A stretch of DNA of 64,000 bases from CAIYYO01 sp049299895. Its GTDB lineage: Archaea > Altiarchaeota > Altiarchaeia > IMC4 > QMZM01. The DNA lies in contig JBAQYF010000020.1 of NCBI GenBank assembly GCA_049299895.1, positions 1 to 64,000 of the forward strand, written 5' to 3'. The position numbers and the translations under genes were made by a program. This document shows, in pieces, positions 44,323 through 52,592 of this stretch. Under the pieces are notes generated by a model that worked only from the letters and a program-made list of their open reading frames with translations, did no database searches and had not been told where the DNA came from. How positions within the stretch are numbered: the first letter of the stretch is position 1; each line of letters starts with the position of its first letter.

Positions 44323-46479
44323 ATGAAAGAATTATTCATGTTACCCCTGGTGGTTATGGTTATGCTGGGCGTCGTCCCCTATGATGACTATTGCAAGTAT
44401 TCAGCCCCCCTGGGAGGTGTCGCATGCATTCAAAATGAGACAAATGTTTCCCAGGGATGGGCTAAGTTCTCTTCCGTCGGGGAGATGAGAGAATACATCA
44501 AGAAGAACACGCCTGCAAACGAGGCAGGCTATCACGAAGGATTAATGCTGGAAGATAGCGCCATGATGAAAATCGCATCATCCAACGCCCCAACTACGGC
44601 GCAAGGGACCGGTGGCACAGCGTCCCCGGATTATTCCAAAACGAACATACAGGTCGCAGGAGTAGACGAAGCAGACATAGTAAAAACAGACGGAGAATAC
44701 ATCTACGTTGTCGCCAAAGGAAATATATACATTGTAAAGTCCTACCCTGTATCCGAAGGAAAAATAATTGCATCAATCAACTTAAAGGACCTTAATCCGC
44801 AGGAGATATTCGTAAACGGGAACAGGCTGGTAGTATTCGGATCGGATTCATGGGAAGATGCGTCTGTCCCGTTGCCTGCAGTCAACGGCGGAGTAAAGTA
44901 TGACCGCTATTATTATCCGTATTACATAAGCGCCGCAAAGGTCCTTGTCTATGACATATCAGACAAGGCTAATCCCTCCCAGGTAAAAGAATTAGACATA
45001 GAAGGAAGCTACCTTGATTCCAGGATGATAGGAGACCACGTCTATTACATAGTCAACCAGCCTTTCAGGTATGACAAAAACAACGAGGACATAATCGTTC
45101 CATTGGTAAAAGAGGATGGAACAGAATCTGAGATAACCGAATACACGGACATCCATTATTTCCCCGGCTACCCTGTAAGATACTACGGATACGCAACGCT
45201 CACAGCAATCGACCTGAAGGATAACAAGGCAGAGATGAAGACTGTTCTTTCAGGCAGCGCAGACAGCATATACATGTCGCAGGACAACTTATACATCGCA
45301 GCGCAGAGATACTACTGGCAGGGAGGAGGATGGGCGCTCTCGTTATACCCGGGCAGCTCTGAAGAAAAGACAGTAGTCCACAAGATAGCTGTAAAAGACG
45401 GCTCATTTGAGTACGTCGCATCAGGCGAAGTAACAGGAAAGATCCTAAACCAGTTTTCGATGGACGAAAACAACGACTATTTCAGGATCGCGACGACGAC
45501 GGGGAACACATGGGACAAAACGGCGAAGAACCACGTGTTCGTACTGGATAAGTACATGAAAGAATCAGGGAAGCTTATGAACCTTGCGCCCGGGGAACAG
45601 ATTTACTCCGCAAGATTCATAGGAGACCGCTGTTACCTGGTCACGTTCAAGAAGATAGACCCCCTGTTCGTAATAGACTTAAAGAACCCAAAGAGCCCGA
45701 AAGTCCTGGGCAAACTGAAGATACCGGGCTACTCAGATTACCTGCACCCATACGATGAGAACCACCTGATAGGCATAGGAAAAGACGCGCTGCCTTCGGA
45801 AGTGGGCGAATTCGCCTGGTACCAGGGAGTGAAAATATCCCTATTCGACGTATCCGACGTCTCCAAGCCAACAGAGGAAGCCAGTTACAAGATAGGGGAC
45901 AGAGGCACAGATTCCGAGGCATTACAGGACCACAAGGCATTCCTCTTTGATAGGGAAAAGAACCTGCTGGTGCTGCCAATAGATCTTGCAGAGATCAAGG
46001 ACCAAAGATACAAGAACGATCCGCAGGAATACGGCACGTCTACGTTCCAGGGAGCGTACGTATTCTCCATAAGCCCGGAGAACGGAATAAAATTGCGCGG
46101 AAGGATAACGCATGAAACCAAAGACGATCCAAGCAATAGGGGATACTACTATGACTCGGAGAACAGGGTTAGAAGGTCCCTCTACATAGGAGACACACTG
46201 TACACGTTATCCGACACGAAGATAAAAGCGAACGATCTGTCAAGCCTCAAGGACCAGGGATCCGTAAGCCTTACGGAATCCTCGGATTTCTGCGGAAGGT
46301 CCACGAAGGCAAATTGCGGTTCAGACGATGACTGCGGAGCCGGCGGGTGCTCCGGGCAGGTATGTATGGGAGTAGACGAAGACATATCCACGACCTGCGA
46401 ATACCGGGACTGCTACAACGCGGATAATTACGGCCTGTCTTGCGCGTGCAGGAACGAAAAATGCCAATGGGCAGAGTAA
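44323..46479 (+). CDS. Secreted beta-propeller protein (PF09826-like)
   Basis: About 718 residues from the ATG at 44323. This start gives a signal peptide (LFMLPLVVMVMLGVV) and has a TATA-like TTTTTAAATAG about 27 nt upstream, predicting a leaderless mRNA; the frame is open further up, but only into the decayed duplicate. Family features: NIQVAGVDEADIVKTDGEYI, then IYIVKSYP, LVVFGS, LVYDISDKANP, SGSADSIYMSQDNLYIAAQR and YLVTFKKIDPLFVIDL. A Cys-rich tail (CGRSTKANCGSDDDCGAGGC) ends the protein. The Beta_propel family is common in archaeal and bacterial envelopes, with unknown ligand. Confidence 0.88.
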   Translation: MKELFMLPLVVMVMLGVVPYDDYCKYSAPLGGVACIQNETNVSQGWAKFSSVGEMREYIKKNTPANEAGYHEGLMLEDSAMMKIASSNAPTTAQGTGGTASPDYSKTNIQVAGVDEADIVKTDGEYIYVVAKGNIYIVKSYPVSEGKIIASINLKDLNPQEIFVNGNRLVVFGSDSWEDASVPLPAVNGGVKYDRYYYPYYISAAKVLVYDISDKANPSQVKELDIEGSYLDSRMIGDHVYYIVNQPFRYDKNNEDIIVPLVKEDGTESEITEYTDIHYFPGYPVRYYGYATLTAIDLKDNKAEMKTVLSGSADSIYMSQDNLYIAAQRYYWQGGGWALSLYPGSSEEKTVVHKIAVKDGSFEYVASGEVTGKILNQFSMDENNDYFRIATTTGNTWDKTAKNHVFVLDKYMKESGKLMNLAPGEQIYSARFIGDRCYLVTFKKIDPLFVIDLKNPKSPKVLGKLKIPGYSDYLHPYDENHLIGIGKDALPSEVGEFAWYQGVKISLFDVSDVSKPTEEASYKIGDRGTDSEALQDHKAFLFDREKNLLVLPIDLAEIKDQRYKNDPQEYGTSTFQGAYVFSISPENGIKLRGRITHETKDDPSNRGYYYDSENRVRRSLYIGDTLYTLSDTKIKANDLSSLKDQGSVSLTESSDFCGRSTKANCGSDDDCGAGGCSGQVCMGVDEDISTTCEYRDCYNADNYGLSCACRNEKCQWAE

Positions 46480-46526
46480 AGAACATAGAAAATACGTTTT
46501 TTACTTGAACCGGCTTAAATAGTAAT

Positions 46527-48848
46527 ATGAAAGGCCGGTATTTTTTATTATCTTTTGTTGTTTTTCTTTCCCAGAATGCCGCATCCACTGTCTGCTCCGC
46601 GCTCGCTCCGTACAGCGGCACTACAACCGACACATCATCGGTCATACAGGCCTGCATCGACGCCGAGGCTTCCGGAGGCACGGTCGAACTGCCTGCGGGA
46701 AAATACTTTCTTGACCGTCAGGTAAAGATCAATGCTAAGCCGGTTACCCTCAAGACCCGGGAAAAGACCACAGACACGCCCCGCTGCACCTATGGCCAGT
46801 TGAATGACTGCGCGGAACTGATCGCGTCCCGTTCCCTTGCCGACTGCGGCGGTTTGCTGGATGTCGCATACGCGGGTTCAGTCATAGACCATATAATAAT
46901 CAACGGGAACAAGGACGGCCGCAGAGGCGCCAGCGCGGAGAGTTACTGCAAGGCCAGTAATACTTGTCCTGGATATAACATGAGGCTACGATGCTCTGGT
47001 TGCACCTTTACCAACAGCGTGTCGGAGAACGCATTGTGCGGTACGGGAATGGAGGTTTCTGGAAGGAACGACAATGTCCATGTCACAAACAGCCTGTTTG
47101 CTTTCAACGGGATACACGACTCGTCCATGCTCTGGGCGGACGGACTGACGGTGCACGACTGCAGCAATTCAGTATTCACCGGAAATTATTTCGTCGACGG
47201 AACCGACATAGACTTCATCTTCGGAGGGTGCCAGAACTGCATCATACAGAACAACAGCATAAGGCACACGAACCAGTTTAGGGGAGCAGCCTTTGCCTCG
47301 CTGATGATACACGCCTGGTCCAGCACAAGCGGCAACTATACAGGCACCGTATTGTCAAACAACGCAATAGACTGCGAGGAAAAGAAAAGATGCGGCTTTG
47401 GGCTCTATCTTGGTGCCGACGCATGGTATACTACAAACTCGTACGGTGGCTCGTTCCATGACAACACGGTTACAAACGCGCAACAGGGGGTCGTTTTGGA
47501 CGACGTCCACCACATGGAGGTCTACAACAATCCCGTAAGCGGCGTTTCCGGATACAGGTACACCATAGGGACCAGGTCGAACAACATAGACACTTCAAAG
47601 GACACTCTCGGGACGACGTATACCGCAAGGAACTGGGACGGCAGCATCCCGAATATGAACTGCCCGAACGACTGCTCGGTTTCCGCGAATCATGCCAAAT
47701 ACGTCAGCCAGACCGTTCCGACAACGATGGTCGCAGGCAGGACTTATACTGTTTCGGTCACTATGCGTAACCGAGGTACGACCACATGGACTCGCACAGG
47801 CAATTATAACCTGGGCTCGCAGAACCCGCAAGACACGACGTTATGGGGTGCGAACAGAGCCTATCTGGACGCAGGGGATTACATTGAACCAATAGACACG
47901 GACACAAAGACATTCTCTTTCACAGTAACCGCTCCAACGACGCCGGGAACATACAACTTTCAGCGCAGTATGGTCCAGGACGGCGTAGAATGGTTCGGGG
48001 AATCAACGCAGAACGTCGTCGTGCAGGTAGTGACCGCTCTTCCGAACGACGCGCAGTACATAAGCCAGAGCGTTCCGTCAACCATGGTTAAGGGGCAGAC
48101 CTACAGCGCATCCATCACCTTGAAGAACACCGGAACGAACACATGGACCGCAGCGAATCAATACGTGCTGGGCTCGCAGAACCCGCAGGACAACGGGATA
48201 TGGGGGACGGGCAGAGTCGGTCTCGCCTCGGGAGATTCGATAGCCTCGGGCTCGTCCAAGACATTTTCGTTCAATGTGGTTGCCCCGGCGTCTCCCGGAA
48301 CGTATGATTTCCAGTGGAGGATGCTACGGGAAGGCGTGGAATGGTTCGGCGAGTATACTCAGAATGCAAGGGTATCAGTCGTCACGACTACTACCTCGGC
48401 CACTACGAGAACGACGACGACATCGACTACCACAACGACCCGGACGACTACAACAACGTCTACTACACGCACGACCACAACGACATCCACTACACGCGTC
48501 ACGACAACTACTGCAACCACAAGAACGACGACGACCACTACGAGGTCTTCAACCACATCTACAACGATGACTACAAGCACTACGACAACCACATCATCTA
48601 CATCGACCAGTTGGACTAGCACTACAAGTCCCACATCCTCGTCCAGCACTACAACGAGCACATCAGCCACCTCTTCGACAACCCTGCAAGTATGCCTGAT
48701 GCCCGGAAATTACAGCCCCTGCGGCGAAGTAACGCTTGGAGAAATCATAGACGCAATAACTAAATGGGTCAATGGATTAATCCCTCTAGGGAATATAATA
48801 GACCTGATCAATTCATGGGCGGATCCTGCGGCTAATGTACCTATCTAA
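46527..48848 (+). CDS. Secreted beta-helix protein with two NBR1-like Ig domains and dockerin-like tail
   Basis: 773 residues. A signal peptide (FLLSFVVFLSQNAAS) precedes a right-handed beta-helix domain (about 25-370; starts SVIQACIDAEASGGTVELPA as in pectate-lyase-like proteins; many Asn-rich turns). Two repeated Ig-like domains (about 390-500 and 505-615) follow: YVSQTVPTTMVAGRTYTVSV, NLGSQNPQD, PGTYNFQ, VEWFGE, similar to NBR1-type (FW) domains. A linker of about 100 residues made of Thr, Ser and some Arg follows, then the Cys-bracketed tail (PGNYSPCGEV, LGEIIDAITKW, IIDLINSWADP). Polysaccharide binding or cleavage is inferred from the beta-helix only. Confidence 0.82.
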   Translation: MKGRYFLLSFVVFLSQNAASTVCSALAPYSGTTTDTSSVIQACIDAEASGGTVELPAGKYFLDRQVKINAKPVTLKTREKTTDTPRCTYGQLNDCAELIASRSLADCGGLLDVAYAGSVIDHIIINGNKDGRRGASAESYCKASNTCPGYNMRLRCSGCTFTNSVSENALCGTGMEVSGRNDNVHVTNSLFAFNGIHDSSMLWADGLTVHDCSNSVFTGNYFVDGTDIDFIFGGCQNCIIQNNSIRHTNQFRGAAFASLMIHAWSSTSGNYTGTVLSNNAIDCEEKKRCGFGLYLGADAWYTTNSYGGSFHDNTVTNAQQGVVLDDVHHMEVYNNPVSGVSGYRYTIGTRSNNIDTSKDTLGTTYTARNWDGSIPNMNCPNDCSVSANHAKYVSQTVPTTMVAGRTYTVSVTMRNRGTTTWTRTGNYNLGSQNPQDTTLWGANRAYLDAGDYIEPIDTDTKTFSFTVTAPTTPGTYNFQRSMVQDGVEWFGESTQNVVVQVVTALPNDAQYISQSVPSTMVKGQTYSASITLKNTGTNTWTAANQYVLGSQNPQDNGIWGTGRVGLASGDSIASGSSKTFSFNVVAPASPGTYDFQWRMLREGVEWFGEYTQNARVSVVTTTTSATTRTTTTSTTTTTRTTTTTSTTRTTTTTSTTRVTTTTATTRTTTTTTRSSTTSTTMTTSTTTTTSSTSTSWTSTTSPTSSSSTTTSTSATSSTTLQVCLMPGNYSPCGEVTLGEIIDAITKWVNGLIPLGNIIDLINSWADPAANVPI

Positions 48849-48898
48849 AGAATGGCTGATTTTATTATATAGTCCGTTCAGGAAAATATGTAACTAAG

Positions 48899-50074
48899 AT
48901 GACGAAGATCGACATTTGTGCAACAGCGGCTTTTTTGCTGCTCTTTGCCCTGCCCGCCGATTGCTGCGCAGATACCTGGAACTTATTTTACAACGGCAGC
49001 TACAGCGGGATACAGTCCATGGCGTCCTACGGAGGGAAGCTTTTTGTAGGGAACGGATTTTACGAGAATGAATCGGACATCGAGGCATTTAATGGGAATA
49101 CATGGTCACTCTCATATAACGGATCCAAGAGGTCAGTATCATCCATGCAGGAGTATGAAGGAAAACTCTATGCAGGCCTCTCGGGTTACACCGGCGACGG
49201 CGACATCATAGTATACGACGGCTCATCATGGCAATTAAGCTTTGACGGCCCGGAGAACGAAATAAGCGCAATGGCAGTCTACGAAGGCAAACTGTACGCT
49301 GGACAGAGCAGCTCTTCAGGAGATATATATGCATTCGACGGATCAACCTGGCAGAAGACATTCAACTCCACAGACGAGTTGTCTTCAACTCAGTCTCTCG
49401 CAGTATACAACGGAAAATTATATGCAGGACATTTACGCAGCGGCCAGTGGGGCAGAATAAGAACCTATAACGGAACGAACTGGTCAGACGTATACTCCGG
49501 CTATGCAGGCGCAGGGACATATTCCCTGGCATCGTACAACGGCAGATTGTATGCAGGCTTCGGGATCTCGTCGAGGTTGGGCCAGGGAGTCATACTTGAG
49601 TACGACGGATCGAGCTGGTCGTACAGCTACAACAGCAGCAGATATGATATCATCACATCCATGATAGAGTACAACGGCCTGCTCTACGCAGGGACCAAAG
49701 GGGGATACGACGGCTACGGGGACATCCTGGTATTCGACGGAAATGCCTGGACACAGAGTTATACGAACGGATACAACGCGTTGAACGCTTTTGCAATATA
49801 CGACGGCAGGCTGTACGCCGGACGGGGCGACCAGGCAGGAGAGGGATACGGAGACATAATAGTCCTTGGAACGACTACTCCTATTACTACATCGACCACT
49901 AGCACCACGCAGGGAATATGCACTATGCCGGGCAATGCATCCCCATGCGAGATGGTCTCCCTGGGAGAAGTGATATCCGCAATAAATGACTGGACTAGCG
50001 GATGGATGAACCTGCAGGAGGTAATAGACCTGATAAACTCCTGGGCCGACCCTGAGGCATACCCGCCGATCTGA
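48899..50074 (+). CDS. Secreted kelch-like repeat protein with dockerin-like tail (paralog A)
   Basis: 391 residues. Signal peptide (ATAAFLLLFALPADCCA). About six repeats of 40-50 residues follow, each with the core Y-x-GKLYAG, then GDI(I/L)V(Y/F)DG and W. This beta-strand pattern fits a propeller of kelch type, with Asn-Gly turns. After a short Thr linker comes the Cys-bracketed tail (MPGNASPCEMV, LGEVISAINDW, VIDLINSWADP). A TATA-like TTATATAG lies about 33 nt upstream. Tandem paralog of the next gene. Confidence 0.82.
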   Translation: MTKIDICATAAFLLLFALPADCCADTWNLFYNGSYSGIQSMASYGGKLFVGNGFYENESDIEAFNGNTWSLSYNGSKRSVSSMQEYEGKLYAGLSGYTGDGDIIVYDGSSWQLSFDGPENEISAMAVYEGKLYAGQSSSSGDIYAFDGSTWQKTFNSTDELSSTQSLAVYNGKLYAGHLRSGQWGRIRTYNGTNWSDVYSGYAGAGTYSLASYNGRLYAGFGISSRLGQGVILEYDGSSWSYSYNSSRYDIITSMIEYNGLLYAGTKGGYDGYGDILVFDGNAWTQSYTNGYNALNAFAIYDGRLYAGRGDQAGEGYGDIIVLGTTTPITTSTTSTTQGICTMPGNASPCEMVSLGEVISAINDWTSGWMNLQEVIDLINSWADPEAYPPI

Positions 50075-50112
50075 CCAAATACATATTTTATCCAAAAAAG
50101 CAATAGTCTAAC

Positions 50113-51360
50113 ATGAAACTTCCACATCCATCCCTGCTTCTTCTGGGAATAATATTGTCTATAGCCGTCCCATCCTATTCACTCGACAATTGGATCAGGA
50201 CAAACGGAGGAAGCAACCAATCCATCTACTCCCTGGCATCCTACGACGGAAAACTCTATGCGGGATTGGGGTGGGGCTCCCCCAACGCCACTAATCGCAG
50301 CATCTTTTCCTATGATGGGAACACCTGGACAGTATCATATTCGGGAGACGATCGGGTCGTATTTGCGCTTGCGGAATACAACGGGAAATTGTATGCGGGG
50401 TTATATGGAAGTCACGCTGGAGACGGGGACGTACTGGTCTACGACGGCTCTTCCTGGACTGTTTCTTACAACAGCACAGAACTGGGAGTAGGAGCCCTTG
50501 CAGTCTACGACGGGAAGCTCTATGCGGGATATGGAAGCCCCACGCCCGACATAATGGCTTTTGACGGCAGCTCATGGCAGAAGGCATACGATTCCGTGTC
50601 ACCGGACAGCAACGTTTTATCCATGGCAGTCTACAATGGAAAGCTTTACGCGGGATTCCTGCGCCAGGACCAGTGGAGCAGGATAAGGGCCTATGACGGC
50701 ACCAACTGGACGGACGCGTACACCGGCTACTCAGGCGCAGGCACGTTCTCGCTTGCCAGCTACAAGGGAAAGCTTTACGCAGGCTTCGGGACAACTACTC
50801 TGCAGGGAGTCATCATGGAATATGACGGCGCCTCATGGAAAAACAGCTACAACGCTACCGCATATGATTCTTATCGCGAACTGACAGTCTACAACAACAA
50901 GCTTTATGCGGGCACCACAGGAAGTAGCGGAGATGGGGACGTACTCGTTTACGACGGCACATCCTGGGAGAAAAGCTATGATGGAGTTACCTCAGAGGTG
51001 CAGGCTCTTGCAGTACACGACAGAAAGCTCTATGCAGGGACAGTAATGCATTCAGGTGGTTCAACAGTCTGGGTCATGAACCCAACCACGACGACAACCA
51101 CAACTACAACGTCCACTTCAAGTACCACGACCACAACGACATCAACGACTACGTCGTCGACCACTACAACTACATCTTCGACCACTAGCACCACACAGGG
51201 AACATGCCGGATGCCAGGAAACGAACCGCCATGCGAAAACGTCTCTCTTGGAGAGATCATATTTGCCATAAATGAATGGGTAAACGGCTCAATGAGCCTG
51301 CAGGGAGTAATAGACCTCATCAATTCATGGGCAAACCCCGCAGACTACCAGCCAAACTGA
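50113..51360 (+). CDS. Secreted kelch-like repeat protein with dockerin-like tail (paralog B)
   Basis: 415 residues. Same design as the preceding gene: signal peptide (LLLLGIILSIAVPSYS), six or so kelch-like repeats (YDGKLYAG, GDVLVYDGSSW), then a longer Thr/Ser linker (about 325-365) and the tail (MPGNEPPCENV, LGEIIFAINEW, VIDLINSWANP). Strong similarity in repeats and tail to paralog A shows a tandem duplication, with the linker length as the main difference. Confidence 0.82.
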   Translation: MKLPHPSLLLLGIILSIAVPSYSLDNWIRTNGGSNQSIYSLASYDGKLYAGLGWGSPNATNRSIFSYDGNTWTVSYSGDDRVVFALAEYNGKLYAGLYGSHAGDGDVLVYDGSSWTVSYNSTELGVGALAVYDGKLYAGYGSPTPDIMAFDGSSWQKAYDSVSPDSNVLSMAVYNGKLYAGFLRQDQWSRIRAYDGTNWTDAYTGYSGAGTFSLASYKGKLYAGFGTTTLQGVIMEYDGASWKNSYNATAYDSYRELTVYNNKLYAGTTGSSGDGDVLVYDGTSWEKSYDGVTSEVQALAVHDRKLYAGTVMHSGGSTVWVMNPTTTTTTTTTSTSSTTTTTTSTTTSSTTTTTSSTTSTTQGTCRMPGNEPPCENVSLGEIIFAINEWVNGSMSLQGVIDLINSWANPADYQPN

Positions 51361-51537
51361 TTTATCTCGGCCTGATACCTATATAATTATGCCTCTTTGC
51401 GAAGATGACTGCGAATAAAGATGAGCAGTCAAGCAAAAAAGATGGCGACATTGCGCCGTATCGGCCCTTGTATGACGGTCGAAAGACTGCCAAGCGGAGT
51501 GATGACCCTTGGGGGGACTGAGTCCCAAAGATGAATA

Positions 51538-51561
51538 CAAGCCAACCCCGGCGCAGCACAT
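51538..51561. repeat. 24-bp direct repeat, copy 1
   Basis: Starts CAAGCCAACCCC and ends GCGCAGCACAT. It is identical to 51648-51671, 110 bp downstream. Confidence 0.85.
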
Positions 51562-51647
51562 TATCATCAATTTATAATTGCGTCAGTGCCACCGAGCCAA
51601 TAAGCGAGTGTGGCACGCGGGTGCGAGCTGACCGAACAGCTCATATC

Positions 51648-51671
51648 CAAGCCAACCCCGGCGCAGCACAT
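51648..51671. repeat. 24-bp direct repeat, copy 2
   Basis: Exact copy of 51538-51561, followed directly by CCCTTTTTT. Two copies only, with unlike sequence between them. Confidence 0.85.
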
Positions 51672-51781
51672 CCCTTTTTTCTTATCCGGACGTTCCCGGA
51701 CCAGTTTTATCTTTTAAATATATAATTCGAAGTAATTAGTCTAACCGTTAGTAATCATATTCATCAGGTGAAAGAAAAAAA

Positions 51782-52084
51782 ATGGAATACGTATATGGTG
51801 CAATGCTACTACATGCAGCAGGACAGCCGATAACCGAAGACCACCTCAAGAAGGTAATGACTGCGAGCGGCGCAAAAGTCGACGAAGCAAAGATCAAAGC
51901 GCTAGTTACCTCCCTTGAAGGAGTGAACATCGAGGAAGCGATAAAGACCGCAGCACCCGTTGCAGTGGGCGCAGCAGCCCCGGCAGCAGGAGCCGGAAAG
52001 AAGGAAGAAAAGAAGAAAGAGGAGAAGAAGGAAGAAAAGACAGAAGAAGAAGCAGCTTCCGGACTCGCGTCGCTCTTCGGATAA
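51782..52084 (+). CDS. rpl12: Large ribosomal subunit protein P1 (archaeal L12)
   Basis: 100 residues, usual length. It has the N-terminal helical dimer domain (MEYVYGAMLLHAAGQPITED, KVMTASGAKVDEAKIKAL), an Ala-rich hinge, a Lys/Glu-rich charged stretch and the conserved C-terminus ASGLASLFG. It forms the stalk that recruits translation factors. It is unusual that no L10, L1 or L11 gene is adjacent here. Confidence 0.96.
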   Translation: MEYVYGAMLLHAAGQPITEDHLKKVMTASGAKVDEAKIKALVTSLEGVNIEEAIKTAAPVAVGAAAPAAGAGKKEEKKKEEKKEEKTEEEAASGLASLFG

Positions 52085-52100
52085 GTTCTATCCCGACATC

Positions 52101-52125
52101 GGCCTTTTACAGGCCAATAACTTTT
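52101..52125 (+). terminator. Terminator of rpl12
   Basis: GGCC-TTTTACA-GGCC hairpin followed within a few bases by CTTTTTATTATTATC, 17 nt after the rpl12 stop. Confidence 0.45.
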
Positions 52126-52155
52126 TATTATTATCTTTTTATCTATGCATATTCT

Positions 52156-52275
52156 ACAGGTCACTAATAATTCTTTTTGAAAATATTAGCCTGTTTCCGC
52201 AGGGATATGCGCTTTACGCGCAACTCATCCACTTAAGTAGCATGGTCCTGCCGCCCGGGCCCGCACAAGAAACAA
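52156..52275. other. Gene-free stretch with strong hairpins
   Basis: ACAGG...CTAATA...TATTAG...CCTGT (52155-52195) forms a long hairpin with a T-rich loop. Next, TGTTTC (52192-52197) can pair with GAAACA (52269-52274), enclosing GCGC-TTTAC-GCGC (52210-52221) and a GC-rich CCGCCCGGGCCCG part. No reading frame or tRNA fold was recognised. It may be a structured RNA or overlapping terminators between rpl12 and the small minus-strand gene. Confidence 0.3.
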
Positions 52276-52437
52276 TTATTCTTTCAGCTTCTTTATGACC
52301 TGCAACAGGTCTTTAAGGGATTCATATATCAGAAAAGAGTTACGCAGCTTCTCAGAATCCGAATCCCCAAGCTCGGGACACGCCATAAGATGCTCATACT
52401 GCGCCTCATTCAGAGTAACCATGATCTTCTTTTTCAT
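52276..52437 (-). CDS. Small ribbon-helix-helix-like protein
   Basis: 53 residues from MKKKIMVTLNEAQYEHL. One beta-strand-like start with alternating residues is followed by two helices (SEKLRNSFLIYESLKDLLQV), which fits a CopG/Arc-type DNA-binding fold. The size and the GDSDSEKLRN turn resemble archaeal stand-alone RHH proteins. No toxin gene is adjacent. Family assignment is tentative. Confidence 0.5.
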   Translation of the reverse strand: MKKKIMVTLNEAQYEHLMACPELGDSDSEKLRNSFLIYESLKDLLQVIKKLKE

Positions 52438-52592
52438 TTTTGTCCTGTTAAAAATATCTGCAATCAAGTAAATAAACGTGAAGCCTCCCTGTCGCTTGCA
52501 GGGCCCGGTGCCTAACCGATTACTTATATTCCCTAATCCAATATCTTTTTCATCCTTTTAGAAGGCACATAAACAAGCAAATATGCGCAAAA

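Larger units (their letters stand above)
51400..51680 (+). ncRNA. Candidate structured RNA region with two units
   Basis: Gene-free stretch with many hairpins. Unit 1 has GGCG-CGCC (51444-51457), CGGTC-GAAA-GACTG (GNRA-type loop, 51476-51489), and GCGCCG (51453-51458) able to pair with CGGCGC (51549-51554), followed by AGCACA. Unit 2 has GTGCCAC-GTGGCAC and GAGCTG-ACCGAA-CAGCTC and ends with the same 24 bases. The second unit runs into CCCTTTTTT, a plausible terminator. Motifs such as GTGATGA and CTGA also occur in unit 1. The ends in ACA and the k-turn-like motifs recall archaeal H/ACA guide RNAs, but I cannot assign the class. Confidence 0.4.

Noticed and set aside
48390..48670. Dense ACN repeats taken at first as a tandem satellite or CRISPR
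   Set aside because: The repeat is in frame and encodes a Thr/Ser linker between domains and tail.
51362..51570. Short minus-strand frames of 63-65 codons over the structured element
   Set aside because: Two overlapping frames of equal length with no start signal in a hairpin-rich region; RNA structure explains the sequence better.
51538..51671. CRISPR-like direct repeat
   Set aside because: Only two copies with an 86-nt unlike spacer, no leader and no cas genes.
52192..52275. tRNA gene
   Set aside because: No cloverleaf: no TTCRANTC-type T loop and no matching acceptor stem on either strand.
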